Below are positions 16,201-24,014 of a DNA stretch of 26,449 bases, in pieces. A program made the translations under genes and the position numbers. The notes below the pieces were generated by a model, which was given only the letters and a program-made list of their open reading frames with translations, had not been told where the DNA came from and did no database searches. Position 1 is the first letter of the stretch. The number at the start of each line of letters is the position of its first letter. Location: IMG/VR virus record IMGVR_UViG_3300037635_001418, positions 1 to 26,449 of that record; one strand, 5' to 3'. This DNA is from a virus.

Positions 16201-17866
16201 TCATCCATACCTTACCACTATTTGAGCCATCAGAAGCACCTCCCCAAATATTTGTTTTAGTTAAAGAAGTTAAACAATATGTATATATTCCTGGAGCTGT
16301 TATTGGTTGGCGTGGTGTTGTATTAACTACTCCTGTAGATGATGGAGATTCAAATACAGTTATTTGTGAGTTTACACATGATGCTACATCTATTTCTATT
16401 TCGTAATAATCAACATTACCTTCAAAATCTTTTGAACGCAACCCTAATTCTCCTATAGTATCATAAACACTATGATGGTTTTTTTGTCCTGATTCTCCTT
16501 CGTATGATAATATTCTTGTTTTATCTTCAGCATCAAAATTCCAAGATAAGTTATTACCTTTAGAGTTCCAATTACCACTATGTTGATATGCTGACACATA
16601 CCATTCATAAGTATCAGAGCCAAAGTTGTTTAAATTAGGAACATCTTGTATTAATTGTGAAAGTTGCTCTCCACCTGTGCCTTTTACAATAAGTTTTGAA
16701 TCATCTCCTGTTAAACCAGAAACTATATCAAAAACTAATGTTGAATTTTTTAGTTCTTGACTACTAAGCATATTAGTTTGGTCCAAAAAATACAAACTTC
16801 TTCCTTGCGAGTGTTCATCATTAGGCATTGCATTGTCTGGAGTATATAGTCCTGGAATACCACTAAAATTCATACCAGCATTACCACTCCATTGAAATTG
16901 TGGAGAACTTCCTACTATACCAGATGTATCTACGTTATATAAATTACGAGTACCCATACCTGTAATACAATTACTACTACTTTGTGTTAACCCTAAACCA
17001 ACTCCATCACATAGTTTTGTTTCTAGATCAGCTTGTGTTATTTTTATTTGAATCCATAATTTATCTCCACTTTGTAGAGTAATATTACTATCCCCTAAAG
17101 GAGATTGTTGCGTGTTAGCATCTATAACTCCAAAATTAGATGAAGCACTACCATTGGTAACATTACATGGTGCGTTATAGTTTGTTCCTAAAACATTTGG
17201 AGTACCATTTGAATTTAATTTTTCATAACTTTGATAGCTATTTGTATTTGCTTTATAATGTCTTAATCTTAATCTAAAGCTAATATTATTTGCATTATAA
17301 CTTCCAGGCGTTACTCCATTTGTATAAACTTCAGTAGAAAAACTAACTTTTAAATTATCATAAGGTGCTGTAAAATGATTTCCTGTAGGATTTCCTGATA
17401 CAGTGCTATCTACAAAATTAAAATAATTAGATAAATTTAAAGTGTTGTTAGGATATGAACATGGATTTTGAAATTTTATTGTTTTCCACCCATGTGCTTG
17501 GCTATATACTTCAGATGTGTCTACATCATTAGCAAAAAACACACCTCCAGAAGTAGATACACCTCCACTTAAATCTAATATTAATAATTTATTTCCTCCA
17601 GGATTAAATCTATTAGAAGCATCAGTTTGTAAAGAACAACCTATATTAGCATTACCAATTCCTGTGAAACCACTATAACCACTACCACTATAATAATTAT
17701 GTTTATATGGCAAGTTAGGAGCTTGATCAGTATTACCAACATCTATACACCCATTAAAAGTAACTTCGCTAGTAGTTCCAACTACTTCTTGATAAGTTTG
17801 TGTTGTGCTACCAGACTTTTCTCCTAGTTCTATTATTGTTGTGTTTGGGTGTATATTATTGCTCAT
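13211..17866 (-). CDS. Large tail / receptor-binding structural protein, 1551 aa
   Basis: A very long Asn/Ser/Thr/Gly-rich protein. About residues 1-610 are low in charge and strand-rich, like an adhesive extension. About 640-760 hold a more compact domain (SLTFQASDLHDISKRTAGYS, TFNIPASHNNETILG, GYYKCHIIEDTIDWSQAIG) that is widespread in tail-tip proteins of Bacteroidota phages. Near the C-terminus, GIAIGDGIIANNSQTVVGSY and AIFSVGIGTSNEDRHTAFSI form the 'VVG-x-YN / F-x-VG-x-GTS' repeat known from tail fibres and spikes. It shares its first base with the last of the preceding gene (TAATG). Combined hub and receptor-binding function is inferred. Confidence 0.75.
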   Translation of the reverse strand: MSNNIHPNTTIIELGEKSGSTTQTYQEVVGTTSEVTFNGCIDVGNTDQAPNLPYKHNYYSGSGYSGFTGIGNANIGCSLQTDASNRFNPGGNKLLILDLSGGVSTSGGVFFANDVDTSEVYSQAHGWKTIKFQNPCSYPNNTLNLSNYFNFVDSTVSGNPTGNHFTAPYDNLKVSFSTEVYTNGVTPGSYNANNISFRLRLRHYKANTNSYQSYEKLNSNGTPNVLGTNYNAPCNVTNGSASSNFGVIDANTQQSPLGDSNITLQSGDKLWIQIKITQADLETKLCDGVGLGLTQSSSNCITGMGTRNLYNVDTSGIVGSSPQFQWSGNAGMNFSGIPGLYTPDNAMPNDEHSQGRSLYFLDQTNMLSSQELKNSTLVFDIVSGLTGDDSKLIVKGTGGEQLSQLIQDVPNLNNFGSDTYEWYVSAYQHSGNWNSKGNNLSWNFDAEDKTRILSYEGESGQKNHHSVYDTIGELGLRSKDFEGNVDYYEIEIDVASCVNSQITVFESPSSTGVVNTTPRQPITAPGIYTYCLTSLTKTNIWGGASDGSNSGKVWMTNSFPSGAFSSAHYYFANGSIKVLDAEKVGSSGNHSIVINSIKLKKMEPDVTTTIRDVYGGSFDYEVDNYNWEKIDVMESNKVPLSLTFQASDLHDISKRTAGYSKTFNIPASHNNETILGNMLAVGVQRQKISWEKARIKSNGVIVFTGLMRIEQGVTGKGGYYKCHIIEDTIDWSQAIGDRELCDISIAPRVPELKNRENIINSWSQNKPYDFDRAGVMGSGAKQSEDYFWGIANYGDWHRFSINTSQHKYSRDLYDFHPVVYAKKVVQKIFRQAGYTLKSDFWNSITASLLVHPFGSGANYYQTDPALLTGDSGNNVAHASLPGSHACLGNYQSGGKIPAGGYGRTWYPVLNVTTDVNSLVTGIGTNTWGGSSTYGYVVPFTGQYQINFKGGIRTSHNLASAGSEIKATCLLNGQTLFYQGGQPVQHQTTQDVLSVFDMPVQKNLNAGDIISYKITGTNSSSIFACWQDVENLEILCYPDAGTTAPAQFTNFEEVLKCGTKQIDYIKGFTEMFNLQWTSNNQTKIVECEPYDDFFGSGKVLDWTEKLDQTSWNDKFIIEELAKKVTWKYNQDSGDEGLESLYEWRENNNYDIYKSHTQTNEEKFRKEEMFLGTEVFSATWRFNNYGTQSNPGQHGPSHPFAPNSYGWGDMTWTSSGGSVTNNPLMPVIWMGEGGRINGDFDDRPDFNMFPSSELRVVNYYSLLNGVKADGSGDKTQPSVTSCRNWGFFESNNQIQNSYPFMDWIDGYKKGNSIDPYCLSWGDYDDGLGNVSPGLFSKYWKTAYNKMNGGAALRTCKMNLNQNDIASFDYKDIIKLEIDNVTTYWTINKITDYKPNQEVLTTVELIEYKDKVQYGNIKTNKGTGTKHIPFGTIEREDNTARKSLKKITNKNNVTKGSGIAIGDGIIANNSQTVVGSYNEETPNAIFSVGIGTSNEDRHTAFSIDSCGEMQVQGGSLIVEEEDGVVHDLVFTEENTKEDGTTETSIKKVYLKKNK

Positions 17867-19290
17867 TATCCTCTTTGTTGTGTTCTAGAATTTGCCAATG
17901 TATATTTAAACTCTATATAATTTACATTATTTTCTGTATTATATATTTCATAACTACCAGGCACTATTTGTACTGCTACTAATTGATACTGTTCTTCTTT
18001 TGCTATATCTTTTATTTTTACTTCTACCCAAACTAAAGGACTTGCTATAAGCTCTTGCAACCAAATAGCTTCTTTATTACTTATAGGCTGTGATATTACA
18101 CTATGAGTATCTTCTCTATTTACCCAAAGCTCTTTTTTACCTCTTAATCCTCTAAATGCTGTTGGATTGTATTTTTCATATCTTGTAGATTTAATAGATA
18201 TTGATTTGCTTTCTGTTCCATAGCAATTAAAAAAATCATAACCTCCTAATGAGTTTTTAAAATGAAATCTTGTTCTTTTACAAGCATCTACTCCTTTATT
18301 ATTATCTCTATCTGTATAAGCAACTTTCATCCATCTTGTTTCTGGATTTCCATCTTCATCAAAACCTCCCCATTGATTAGATGAACTAAAAAGCCCTCCA
18401 GATAATGCAACAATATATATTTCACTAGCAATCAAATTGCCTGAAGCATCAACAATTAAATTAGAAGCTACACCATTTTGATTTAAAATAAATTGTTCTA
18501 ACTGTATTGGATGTAAAGGAATTTTATGCATATTTTCAGTATTACTAGGATAAGATATTTGAACAAATCCACCATTTGTTACAAAACCTGTAGTTCCATT
18601 TCTTACAAAGTAAATCATAGAATTATAACCATTTCTTCCATTAAGATAATATAAAGAAGGAGTCATGTTATCACTAATATCTATAGAAACACCATAATTT
18701 GTTGGATGTTTCTGTGTAAAGTCTAATTGTCCACTATCATAAGTATTACTTGATTGATATGGCATATTGGTTAATGGCTTACAAGTTGCTGTACCACCAT
18801 TATTATAATTTTCTCCCAATACATATCTATCTAAATAGTGATATTGCGATATATCTGAATTTTCTTGTTCATTAGTTGTAGTGTCTGTTGATATAAATGA
18901 AGAAGACTCTACAGAATCGCCTAAATCATCAAAAAGCAACCCTTGTGCTGTATTACTATATCTTACAGGCCATATAACTAGCTTAAATTTAGAAGTTTCA
19001 AAATATCCAGGAATTATAAAATTTAAAAATGATAAAATAACTCCCGTACCTGATCCTATATAAGAACGAGTATATTCCATTACATTAAATTCATAAGTAT
19101 TGTTTTCGTTTTTGTATGCATTTATTAAAACACCTGTACTGCTATATGAATTACTTCCATTTAGTGCTACTAATAATTCTGCTCTTAAAAAAGAAACATC
19201 TGAGTCATTGCAGGATAGACTGCATACTATAGGTCTATAAGCCGCATAAAACTTTCTATAAAAATCTTTTATAAATAGTGGTTTTGCCAT
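17866..19290 (-). CDS. Virion structural protein, tail region, 474 aa
   Basis: Strand-rich, Asn/Ser/Tyr-rich protein of structural type with no enzymatic motif. Distinct segments are FYRKFYAAYRPIVCSLSCND near the start, a Gly/Asn-rich middle, and YNPTAFRGLRGKKELWVNRE near residue 385, followed by WLQELIASPLVWVEVKI, a pattern I associate with flavobacterial phage tail proteins. The TAATG junction couples it to the 1551-aa gene, and the two probably form part of the same tail-tip assembly. A major tail protein or distal tail protein is possible. Confidence 0.65.
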   Translation of the reverse strand: MAKPLFIKDFYRKFYAAYRPIVCSLSCNDSDVSFLRAELLVALNGSNSYSSTGVLINAYKNENNTYEFNVMEYTRSYIGSGTGVILSFLNFIIPGYFETSKFKLVIWPVRYSNTAQGLLFDDLGDSVESSSFISTDTTTNEQENSDISQYHYLDRYVLGENYNNGGTATCKPLTNMPYQSSNTYDSGQLDFTQKHPTNYGVSIDISDNMTPSLYYLNGRNGYNSMIYFVRNGTTGFVTNGGFVQISYPSNTENMHKIPLHPIQLEQFILNQNGVASNLIVDASGNLIASEIYIVALSGGLFSSSNQWGGFDEDGNPETRWMKVAYTDRDNNKGVDACKRTRFHFKNSLGGYDFFNCYGTESKSISIKSTRYEKYNPTAFRGLRGKKELWVNREDTHSVISQPISNKEAIWLQELIASPLVWVEVKIKDIAKEEQYQLVAVQIVPGSYEIYNTENNVNYIEFKYTLANSRTQQRG

Positions 19291-19294
19291 TTTG

Positions 19295-19807
19295 TTATAT
19301 TGTTAAATTTAATTTAGCCATTGTGTCTGCTTGTATCGCTAAAATAGTATCTTGTGTTAATATTTCATTTATTTTATCATCTATCTTTTCTTTAACCTCA
19401 TCCATCCATCCAGGATGTTTTACACCAGAGTTATTTGCTTTTTGTGTTTTAGCAATAGCAAAAGCTGCCTTTAATCCTTTTTTATAATTACCACCATAAA
19501 ACTTTTTAGCTGCCCAAATAGCTAATTGAGTTATATATTGACTATCTGTATAATTACCTCCCTTACCTCTAAATGGCACATCAGTATATCCATCATTTAG
19601 AATTAATCCCTCTTCAAATGACTCTAAAGTTAAATTTGCAAGTCCATTATTTTCTTTTATTTGAAATGTTATGCTATCACTTAACAAACCAAAAGTGTTC
19701 ATAGGAGAATTACCTTTTCTACGAACAGTTAGTCTTTTTTTAGCAATTCTTTCAGCAGCTTGTCCTGATCTTTGTACTAATTTTAATATGTTAGATAATC
19801 TACCCAT
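19295..19807 (-). CDS. Tail completion / head-tail joining-like protein, 170 aa
   Basis: A basic N-terminus (LSNILKLVQRSGQAAERIAKKR) and a core with LSDSITFQIKE, LTLESFEEGLILNDGYTDVP and a long C-terminal helix resemble small neck or tail-completion proteins of the HK97 gp10 type, in which a helix is followed by a strand bearing a conserved 'Y-x-x-x-x-xYG'-like turn. The gene is located before the large tail genes, where such proteins are usual. The call is from architecture and place, not from clear identity. Confidence 0.5.
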   Translation of the reverse strand: MGRLSNILKLVQRSGQAAERIAKKRLTVRRKGNSPMNTFGLLSDSITFQIKENNGLANLTLESFEEGLILNDGYTDVPFRGKGGNYTDSQYITQLAIWAAKKFYGGNYKKGLKAAFAIAKTQKANNSGVKHPGWMDEVKEKIDDKINEILTQDTILAIQADTMAKLNLTI

Positions 19808-19808
19808 A

Positions 19809-20393
19809 TTAAGGATTTACTGTTTCATCATCTGGAAAAGAAGGTGGAAAAGTAAACTCATCATCACAAGGCTCACAAGGATCAAAGTCATCTTCAAAAA
19901 ATCCAAAGCAAGGATCTGATGAACTACCTCCACAAGGATCAGTAAATCCTGCTAACACAACTTGTATTGTAAATTGGCATTGTAATGTAACAAGATTATC
20001 ATTAAATGTTCCTTTATCTCTTGATATTCTTATTAAATTTTTTGGAATAGCTTCTTTACATCCTCCTCCTCCTGAAATACCTAAAGCACAACAAGAAATA
20101 AAATTCCAAAACTTTATTTCTAAGTCTGTCATAATTAAATGAACATCATTTAATGTTTGTACCCCTGAAGTATTACTTTTATTATCAGGTCTAGCTAAAA
20201 CTATATCAAAATTCCAAGTTTCTAACTTACCAGATACAAGTGTTGAGGTTGGGTAACTTGCATTAAGATGATCATAGCAAATATTATGATTATTGTTGAT
20301 ATTTGTGTGAGGACCAAATTGAAAGCTACAAAATCCTGCAGATTCTGCACATTCTTTCATTGTGTCTATAATTTTTGTTAAAGTATATTCCAT
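19809..20393 (-). CDS. Hypothetical virion protein with Cys- and acidic-rich tail, 194 aa
   Basis: An N-terminal alpha/beta part (residues 1-155, with a Cys/Gly knot CCALGISGGGGCKE at about 101-114) precedes a tail full of Asp, Phe, Pro and Cys (DPCFGFFEDDFDPCEPCDDE). It resembles small neck or tail terminator proteins by size and place, but no family is recognised. Neighbouring junctions are 1 nt on both sides, so it belongs to the same late transcript. The acidic Cys tail might bind metal or take part in assembly contacts. Confidence 0.65.
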   Translation of the reverse strand: MEYTLTKIIDTMKECAESAGFCSFQFGPHTNINNNHNICYDHLNASYPTSTLVSGKLETWNFDIVLARPDNKSNTSGVQTLNDVHLIMTDLEIKFWNFISCCALGISGGGGCKEAIPKNLIRISRDKGTFNDNLVTLQCQFTIQVVLAGFTDPCGGSSSDPCFGFFEDDFDPCEPCDDEFTFPPSFPDDETVNP

Positions 20394-20394
20394 A

Positions 20395-21242
20395 TTAGCT
20401 AGTTTTCTTGTTTAAATCATTTAATTTCTCTTCATACGAATTACAAGCAGATTTCCAAGATAAATATGTAAATATCTCATATAACTCTGTAATTAACACA
20501 CTTTCCACAGCACTTAGATTGTCTTTTGTAAAAATTCCATCTTTAGCTACATCATAAAGAGAATTTAACCAACCATAACCATCTATTGTGCCTTTTGTTG
20601 CAATTTTTGACTTTCCTTCTCCTCCTTCTCCGTTGAGATTAGGAAATTTAGTGTCAATTTCTGTTCTAACTTGCTCAAAAAAAAACCGACATCCCAAATA
20701 GTTGCCATGTCAAGTTTTTCAAACTTCTTAGCCCTTTCATCTATAAGGGCATCATTTAATTTTTCCTCTTCTCCTTCTTTTTTACATAAAATAGCAATTT
20801 GTCTAGGCAATATTTCTATAATACCATTATCTAACATATTTGCTTGTAATTCTAACTGTTCAGCCTCAATAAATCTACCAAAACTACTTTTAGCCATTAA
20901 ATCTTTAGGTAAATAAAACTTTTCATCGCCTATAGTAAAAGAATCTATATTTATTGGAGTATATTTTTCTCCAACCCAACTTAGCTTACTCATAATGTCA
21001 TTTGCAACATCTAAATCCATCATGCTTATTTCATCTTCTGAAACGCCTAACCAAAAAGACAAAACTTTAGTATTTTGCTTTAAATCATTTAAAGTTTGTT
21101 GATATTCATTATCAGTTTCATCTTCTTTATTAGAAGCTAATTTATCTGATAACCTTACGAAAGCTAAAAACTTTCCATAAGTACATTCTTCCCATGAAGA
21201 TGGAAATGTTACTTTATTGTCGTTTAAAATATATGATTCCAT
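20395..21242 (-). CDS. Predicted -1 frameshift fusion of the tail-chaperone-like gene, about 282 aa
   Basis: Shifting -1 in the T9 run (minus strand 20685-20677) joins the first 188 codons to a 94-codon extension ending at 20395. The extension has a plausible folded sequence (GTIDGYGWLNSLYDVAKDG, VESVLITELYEIFTYLSWKS) but contains no ATG at all; only a TTG at 20697 just before the slip site could start it independently. This is the pattern of a gpG/gpGT-type frameshift. A homopolymer sequencing or assembly error, or a natural indel making one 282-aa gene, would look similar. Confidence 0.6.
20583..21242 (-). CDS. Tail-assembly-chaperone-like protein, short product, 219 aa
   Basis: Reads from ATG 21242. 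The opening FPSSWEECTYGKFLAFVRLS, the middle IDSFTIGDEKFYLPKDLM and the segment ILPRQIAILCKKEGEEEKL followed by KFEKLDMATIWDVGFFLSK follow a layout I associate with tail chaperone-type proteins of Bacteroidota phages. At codons 186-189 (GGT TTT TTT TTG) a T9 run gives a canonical -1 slip site; without slipping translation goes on for about 30 low-complexity residues to the stop at 20583. The fused product is listed separately. In siphophages such pairs coat the tape measure protein before tail tube assembly. Confidence 0.7.
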   Translation of the reverse strand: MESYILNDNKVTFPSSWEECTYGKFLAFVRLSDKLASNKEDETDNEYQQTLNDLKQNTKVLSFWLGVSEDEISMMDLDVANDIMSKLSWVGEKYTPINIDSFTIGDEKFYLPKDLMAKSSFGRFIEAEQLELQANMLDNGIIEILPRQIAILCKKEGEEEKLNDALIDERAKKFEKLDMATIWDVGFFLSKLEQKLTLNFLISTEKEEKESQKLQQKAQ

Positions 21243-21646
21243 TAGTTTAAATTTATTTTATATTCTTTTTCTGTAAATGGATGTATTAATATGCTTTCAT
21301 TTAATTCATCTAACACATCTAAAGTCAAAGATAATAGTTTTTCTTCACAATAATATACATCTTCATTTTGATTTAATTGTAAATTAGCCAAATAACCCTT
21401 TGTGGCCCAATATAAATTGTTAGGCAAAGATACAAACCAATCTCTACGATTAACTAATCCTTCTGAAACATATTTGCTTAATCCATTGTGATAATCTATA
21501 ACATTTAAGACTAAAACTTCATATCCAACATAATCTTCGTTAAAAAAAGTAGAAGAGTCCATTAAATTTTGAACTTTAGTTAAATAATCATTTATTATAA
21601 CAGAATGTCTGTTATTTAAAAAATATATTTCTTCTTTGTACGACAT
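21242..21646 (-). CDS. Hypothetical late protein, 134 aa
   Basis: ATG 21646 is chosen; an in-frame TTG at 21661 lies inside the promoter-like element. The protein is helical and rich in Asn/Leu/Tyr (YEVLVLNVIDYHNGLSKYVS, CEEKLLSLTLDVLDELNES). No family is recognised. It has its own late-type promoter-like module ending 3 nt before the ATG and shares one base with the next gene, so it opens the tail transcript behind the large terminase gene. Confidence 0.7.
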   Translation of the reverse strand: MSYKEEIYFLNNRHSVIINDYLTKVQNLMDSSTFFNEDYVGYEVLVLNVIDYHNGLSKYVSEGLVNRRDWFVSLPNNLYWATKGYLANLQLNQNEDVYYCEEKLLSLTLDVLDELNESILIHPFTEKEYKINLN

Positions 21647-21649
21647 CTT

Positions 21650-21685
21650 ACAATATAACAAATAACCTTTGGAACTTTATGGAAC
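21650..21685 (-). promoter_or_regulatory. Late-type promoter-like module upstream of the tail cluster
   Basis: On the minus strand GTTCCA (21685-21680), 18 bp, TTGTTATATTGT (21661-21650), then AAG and the ATG. A second GTTCCA lies at 21675-21670, ten bp closer. The upstream flank TTTTTGTTCCA is also found at the small terminase module with the same spacing. Confidence 0.65.
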
Positions 21686-21699
21686 AAAAAGTTAGTTTT

Positions 21700-23019
21700 T
21701 TACCTCCAAGCCATAATTCGCTTGTTATTTTTAAACATATATCTCATTCTCATCATTAAAGCATCTGCAAAATCAGGAGAATGTCCTAATACAGCTTTCA
21801 TTTCTTTTTTTGATAAAATAGCGAGTTTATTATCATTATCCATGTTTTTTCTTCTTATAACCTCTAATTCTTCTATAATTTTGTTTCTTAAATCAGTATC
21901 ATTACATTTTATCCAAACATTACCTACATTTATCTGTTCAGCTAACTTATAATAACATTGTGTTTTTAAGTTTTGATAATTTTCTTTATTAAGAGGTTTT
22001 GAATTATTTACAAAAGGTTGGACTCCTTTCATGTAATGTGAGAGATATTGCCCTACTCCATCACTATCAATTATGATGTTTTTCTGTGGTATTTTGTGCG
22101 TATCTGCCAAGTTTCTTATCAATTTCTCCACATTATCAGCAGATGTCTTGTCTTTTGTTACTATTTCCTCAACTATTAACCCATTCCACACACAAATAAC
22201 CAATTTATCACTACCTAATAAGGCAATATCACAAGAAAGATACTTTTCAGAGTTATCTGAAGTAACTTTTGAGTTAGTAAACACATCTAAAACAGCTTCA
22301 TAGTCAAATAGTCTATCTTCTCCTGAATCATACTCCCAATTACCATGTAAAAGCCTTTCCCTTGAAACAGGATCAAGTTTTTTTAGTTGTTCTTCGTAAA
22401 ATTCTGAAATATGAGGGTTGTCAACTAATTTTGCTTGTACAAACTTTTTATGTGTTGGCAAAGTTTCATCTCTATTTTGTTTATAGAAGTCATAAACCCA
22501 ATTTTTTGATGGATTACAACTCATTAACACTTTTGGGCGTAAATTATATTCTGCAAGTTTAAATCTTATCCTAGAAGCCACTACATTTTTTGCTTTTTCA
22601 GTACATTGGTTCACTTCATCAATAAATGCACCAGAAATTTCCAATGAACCAAGTGAATCAAAGTTTGGATCAGCAGGATATTGAAATAAGTCTTTTAAAA
22701 GAATTGTACTGCCATTTTGGAACTCTATGACATTACTTTGGGCATTAAATTTATAAGTTTCTCCTTTTTTAACTCCCCAATCACTACAAACCATAAAAAA
22801 AGAATTTAAAGTAGTTTCTTTTAATGTTTTTAGTGTAGCTCTACCCATTAACCATCTAGTTCCTGGAAAACGAAGGCAAGAATATAAAAGCCATGCAGCT
22901 CCAAAATAAGATTTACCTCCACCAGCACTTCCTCCAAATAAAATTTCGGATGTAGTGTCATCATGTAAATATTCCCAAGCTAGATGTTGCTTTTTTGTTG
23001 GTTTAAAATTTATTTCCAA
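21700..23019 (-). CDS. terL: Terminase large subunit, 439 aa
   Basis: The DNA-packaging motor ATPase and nuclease. Walker A GGSAGGGKS is at residues 29-37; the Walker B-like ISGAFIDEVNQ follows at about 130; the C-terminal RNase H-like nuclease has candidate acidic residues in LSCDIALLG (about 263), IIIDSDGVG (about 318) and SPDFADALMMR (about 418). The length is typical. The apparent start is TTG at 23019, overlapping the 59-aa gene; no ATG occurs before the Walker A motif, so TTG or another rare start must be used. It acts at the portal vertex with the small subunit encoded at 24530. Confidence 0.93.
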   Translation of the reverse strand: MEINFKPTKKQHLAWEYLHDDTTSEILFGGSAGGGKSYFGAAWLLYSCLRFPGTRWLMGRATLKTLKETTLNSFFMVCSDWGVKKGETYKFNAQSNVIEFQNGSTILLKDLFQYPADPNFDSLGSLEISGAFIDEVNQCTEKAKNVVASRIRFKLAEYNLRPKVLMSCNPSKNWVYDFYKQNRDETLPTHKKFVQAKLVDNPHISEFYEEQLKKLDPVSRERLLHGNWEYDSGEDRLFDYEAVLDVFTNSKVTSDNSEKYLSCDIALLGSDKLVICVWNGLIVEEIVTKDKTSADNVEKLIRNLADTHKIPQKNIIIDSDGVGQYLSHYMKGVQPFVNNSKPLNKENYQNLKTQCYYKLAEQINVGNVWIKCNDTDLRNKIIEELEVIRRKNMDNDNKLAILSKKEMKAVLGHSPDFADALMMRMRYMFKNNKRIMAWR

Positions 23020-23189
23020 ATTGCTTTAACAAGACTATATGCTGGTTGTAAAATTAGCTTTTGTAAAATTATATATGCCAATACAGATGGCAAAACACAA
23101 ATTATACAAGATATTGCGAACACATATTCTAATGGGCCTGCATCTTTAGACTTAAAAAGCCCACCTATTGATTTAATTATTTTTTTCAT
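23010..23189 (-). CDS. Small membrane protein, 59 aa
   Basis: ATG at 23189 shares its A with the stop of the previous gene (TAATG), and the frame ends at 23010, overlapping the terminase start by 10 nt. A basic N-terminus (KKIIKSIGGLFKSK) is followed by a hydrophobic stretch at about 23-48 (FAISCIICVLPSVLAYIILQ), then a short amphipathic end. One long or two short membrane passes are possible. Position before the large terminase gene is unusual for a holin, but holin-like or membrane-anchoring roles are possible; no family is recognised. Confidence 0.65.
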   Translation of the reverse strand: MKKIIKSIGGLFKSKDAGPLEYVFAISCIICVLPSVLAYIILQKLILQPAYSLVKAIWK

Positions 23190-23878
23190 TACATATTATT
23201 TATTAAAGTTAGCCAAGCTGAATTTGAAATGCCTGGTATTTTATTTACATACACACCTCCTTCTTGTTTTAAAAGAAAATCACTTTTAAGTGTTTCGTGT
23301 TCTGTTGAAACTGATGTATCTCCACCAGCACCTAAATTAATATCCCCAAAAGCATCTGCATTAGGTATAACATTACTAATTTGTATAGATTTTACTAAAT
23401 CATAATAATTTACTCTTTCAGAATAGCTATTAGAAGTGCTAGATGGAGAATAGTTTTTACCTGCAGTTCTTGCACCTTCTAAAAATGTACCTCCTAAACT
23501 AAATCCTTTTTCTAATACTTTTAATTCTGATAATGTTATATCAGCTACTAATAATGTTTCTACTCTTTTGTTAGAAGTTGTGCCTGACTCTGTAAATACA
23601 TCAAGGTACATATTGAAAGTAGCTTCTTCTGTTTGTTGTATCTTAATATTAGCATCTGGCCTAACAACTAAAGAGTTTTTATCGTTAGACAAAACATCTT
23701 TACCATCTTCTGAGTGTTTGCTTACCGAACCTAGTCTTTGTGTTCTTTTTTGTATATCTTGATCCTTAGTTATTATTCTTAATCTATCTTTGGCAACACC
23801 TAGAGATTCCTTACCTTTTATAATAGGAGATGTAGCCTCTGCTCTTAAAATTACTGTCTTTGTATTAAATTTTGTCAT
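23189..23878 (-). CDS. Hypothetical late protein, 229 aa
   Basis: Not recognised. The protein is hydrophilic and strand-rich: a basic/acidic N-terminal third, a middle with FNMYLDVFTESGTTSNKRVE, and a C-terminal Ser/Gly/Asn-rich part (GINLGAGGDTS-like region near 190). It has no Cys, no signal peptide and no membrane segment. It lies between small and large terminase genes in the late operon, so a packaging, decoration or structural role is possible. The ATG is preceded by a typical A-rich leader. Confidence 0.7.
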   Translation of the reverse strand: MTKFNTKTVILRAEATSPIIKGKESLGVAKDRLRIITKDQDIQKRTQRLGSVSKHSEDGKDVLSNDKNSLVVRPDANIKIQQTEEATFNMYLDVFTESGTTSNKRVETLLVADITLSELKVLEKGFSLGGTFLEGARTAGKNYSPSSTSNSYSERVNYYDLVKSIQISNVIPNADAFGDINLGAGGDTSVSTEHETLKSDFLLKQEGGVYVNKIPGISNSAWLTLINNM

Positions 23879-24014
23879 GTTTTTTTATTTCTAAAGTTTC
23901 CATATTATGTTATTTATTTTTATTATACTTGCACTTATAATTTAACTTAATAATTAAAGATATAAACCTTTAACAAAAGTTATTTTCTTTTGTTTAAGCG
24001 ATGATTAGCACATA
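23879..24014. other. AT-rich gap between small terminase and the 229-aa gene
   Basis: This 136-bp gap is the largest inside the late operon. I see no copy of the late module and no clear hairpin terminator. A weak minus-strand promoter could lie here, but none meets the spacing seen elsewhere. Confidence 0.4.

Noticed and set aside
19292-19303. Exact plus-strand copy of TTGTTATATTGT between two late genes.
   Set aside because: It points against the late genes and has no GTTCCA or TTTGG box at the required distance, so it is taken as chance.
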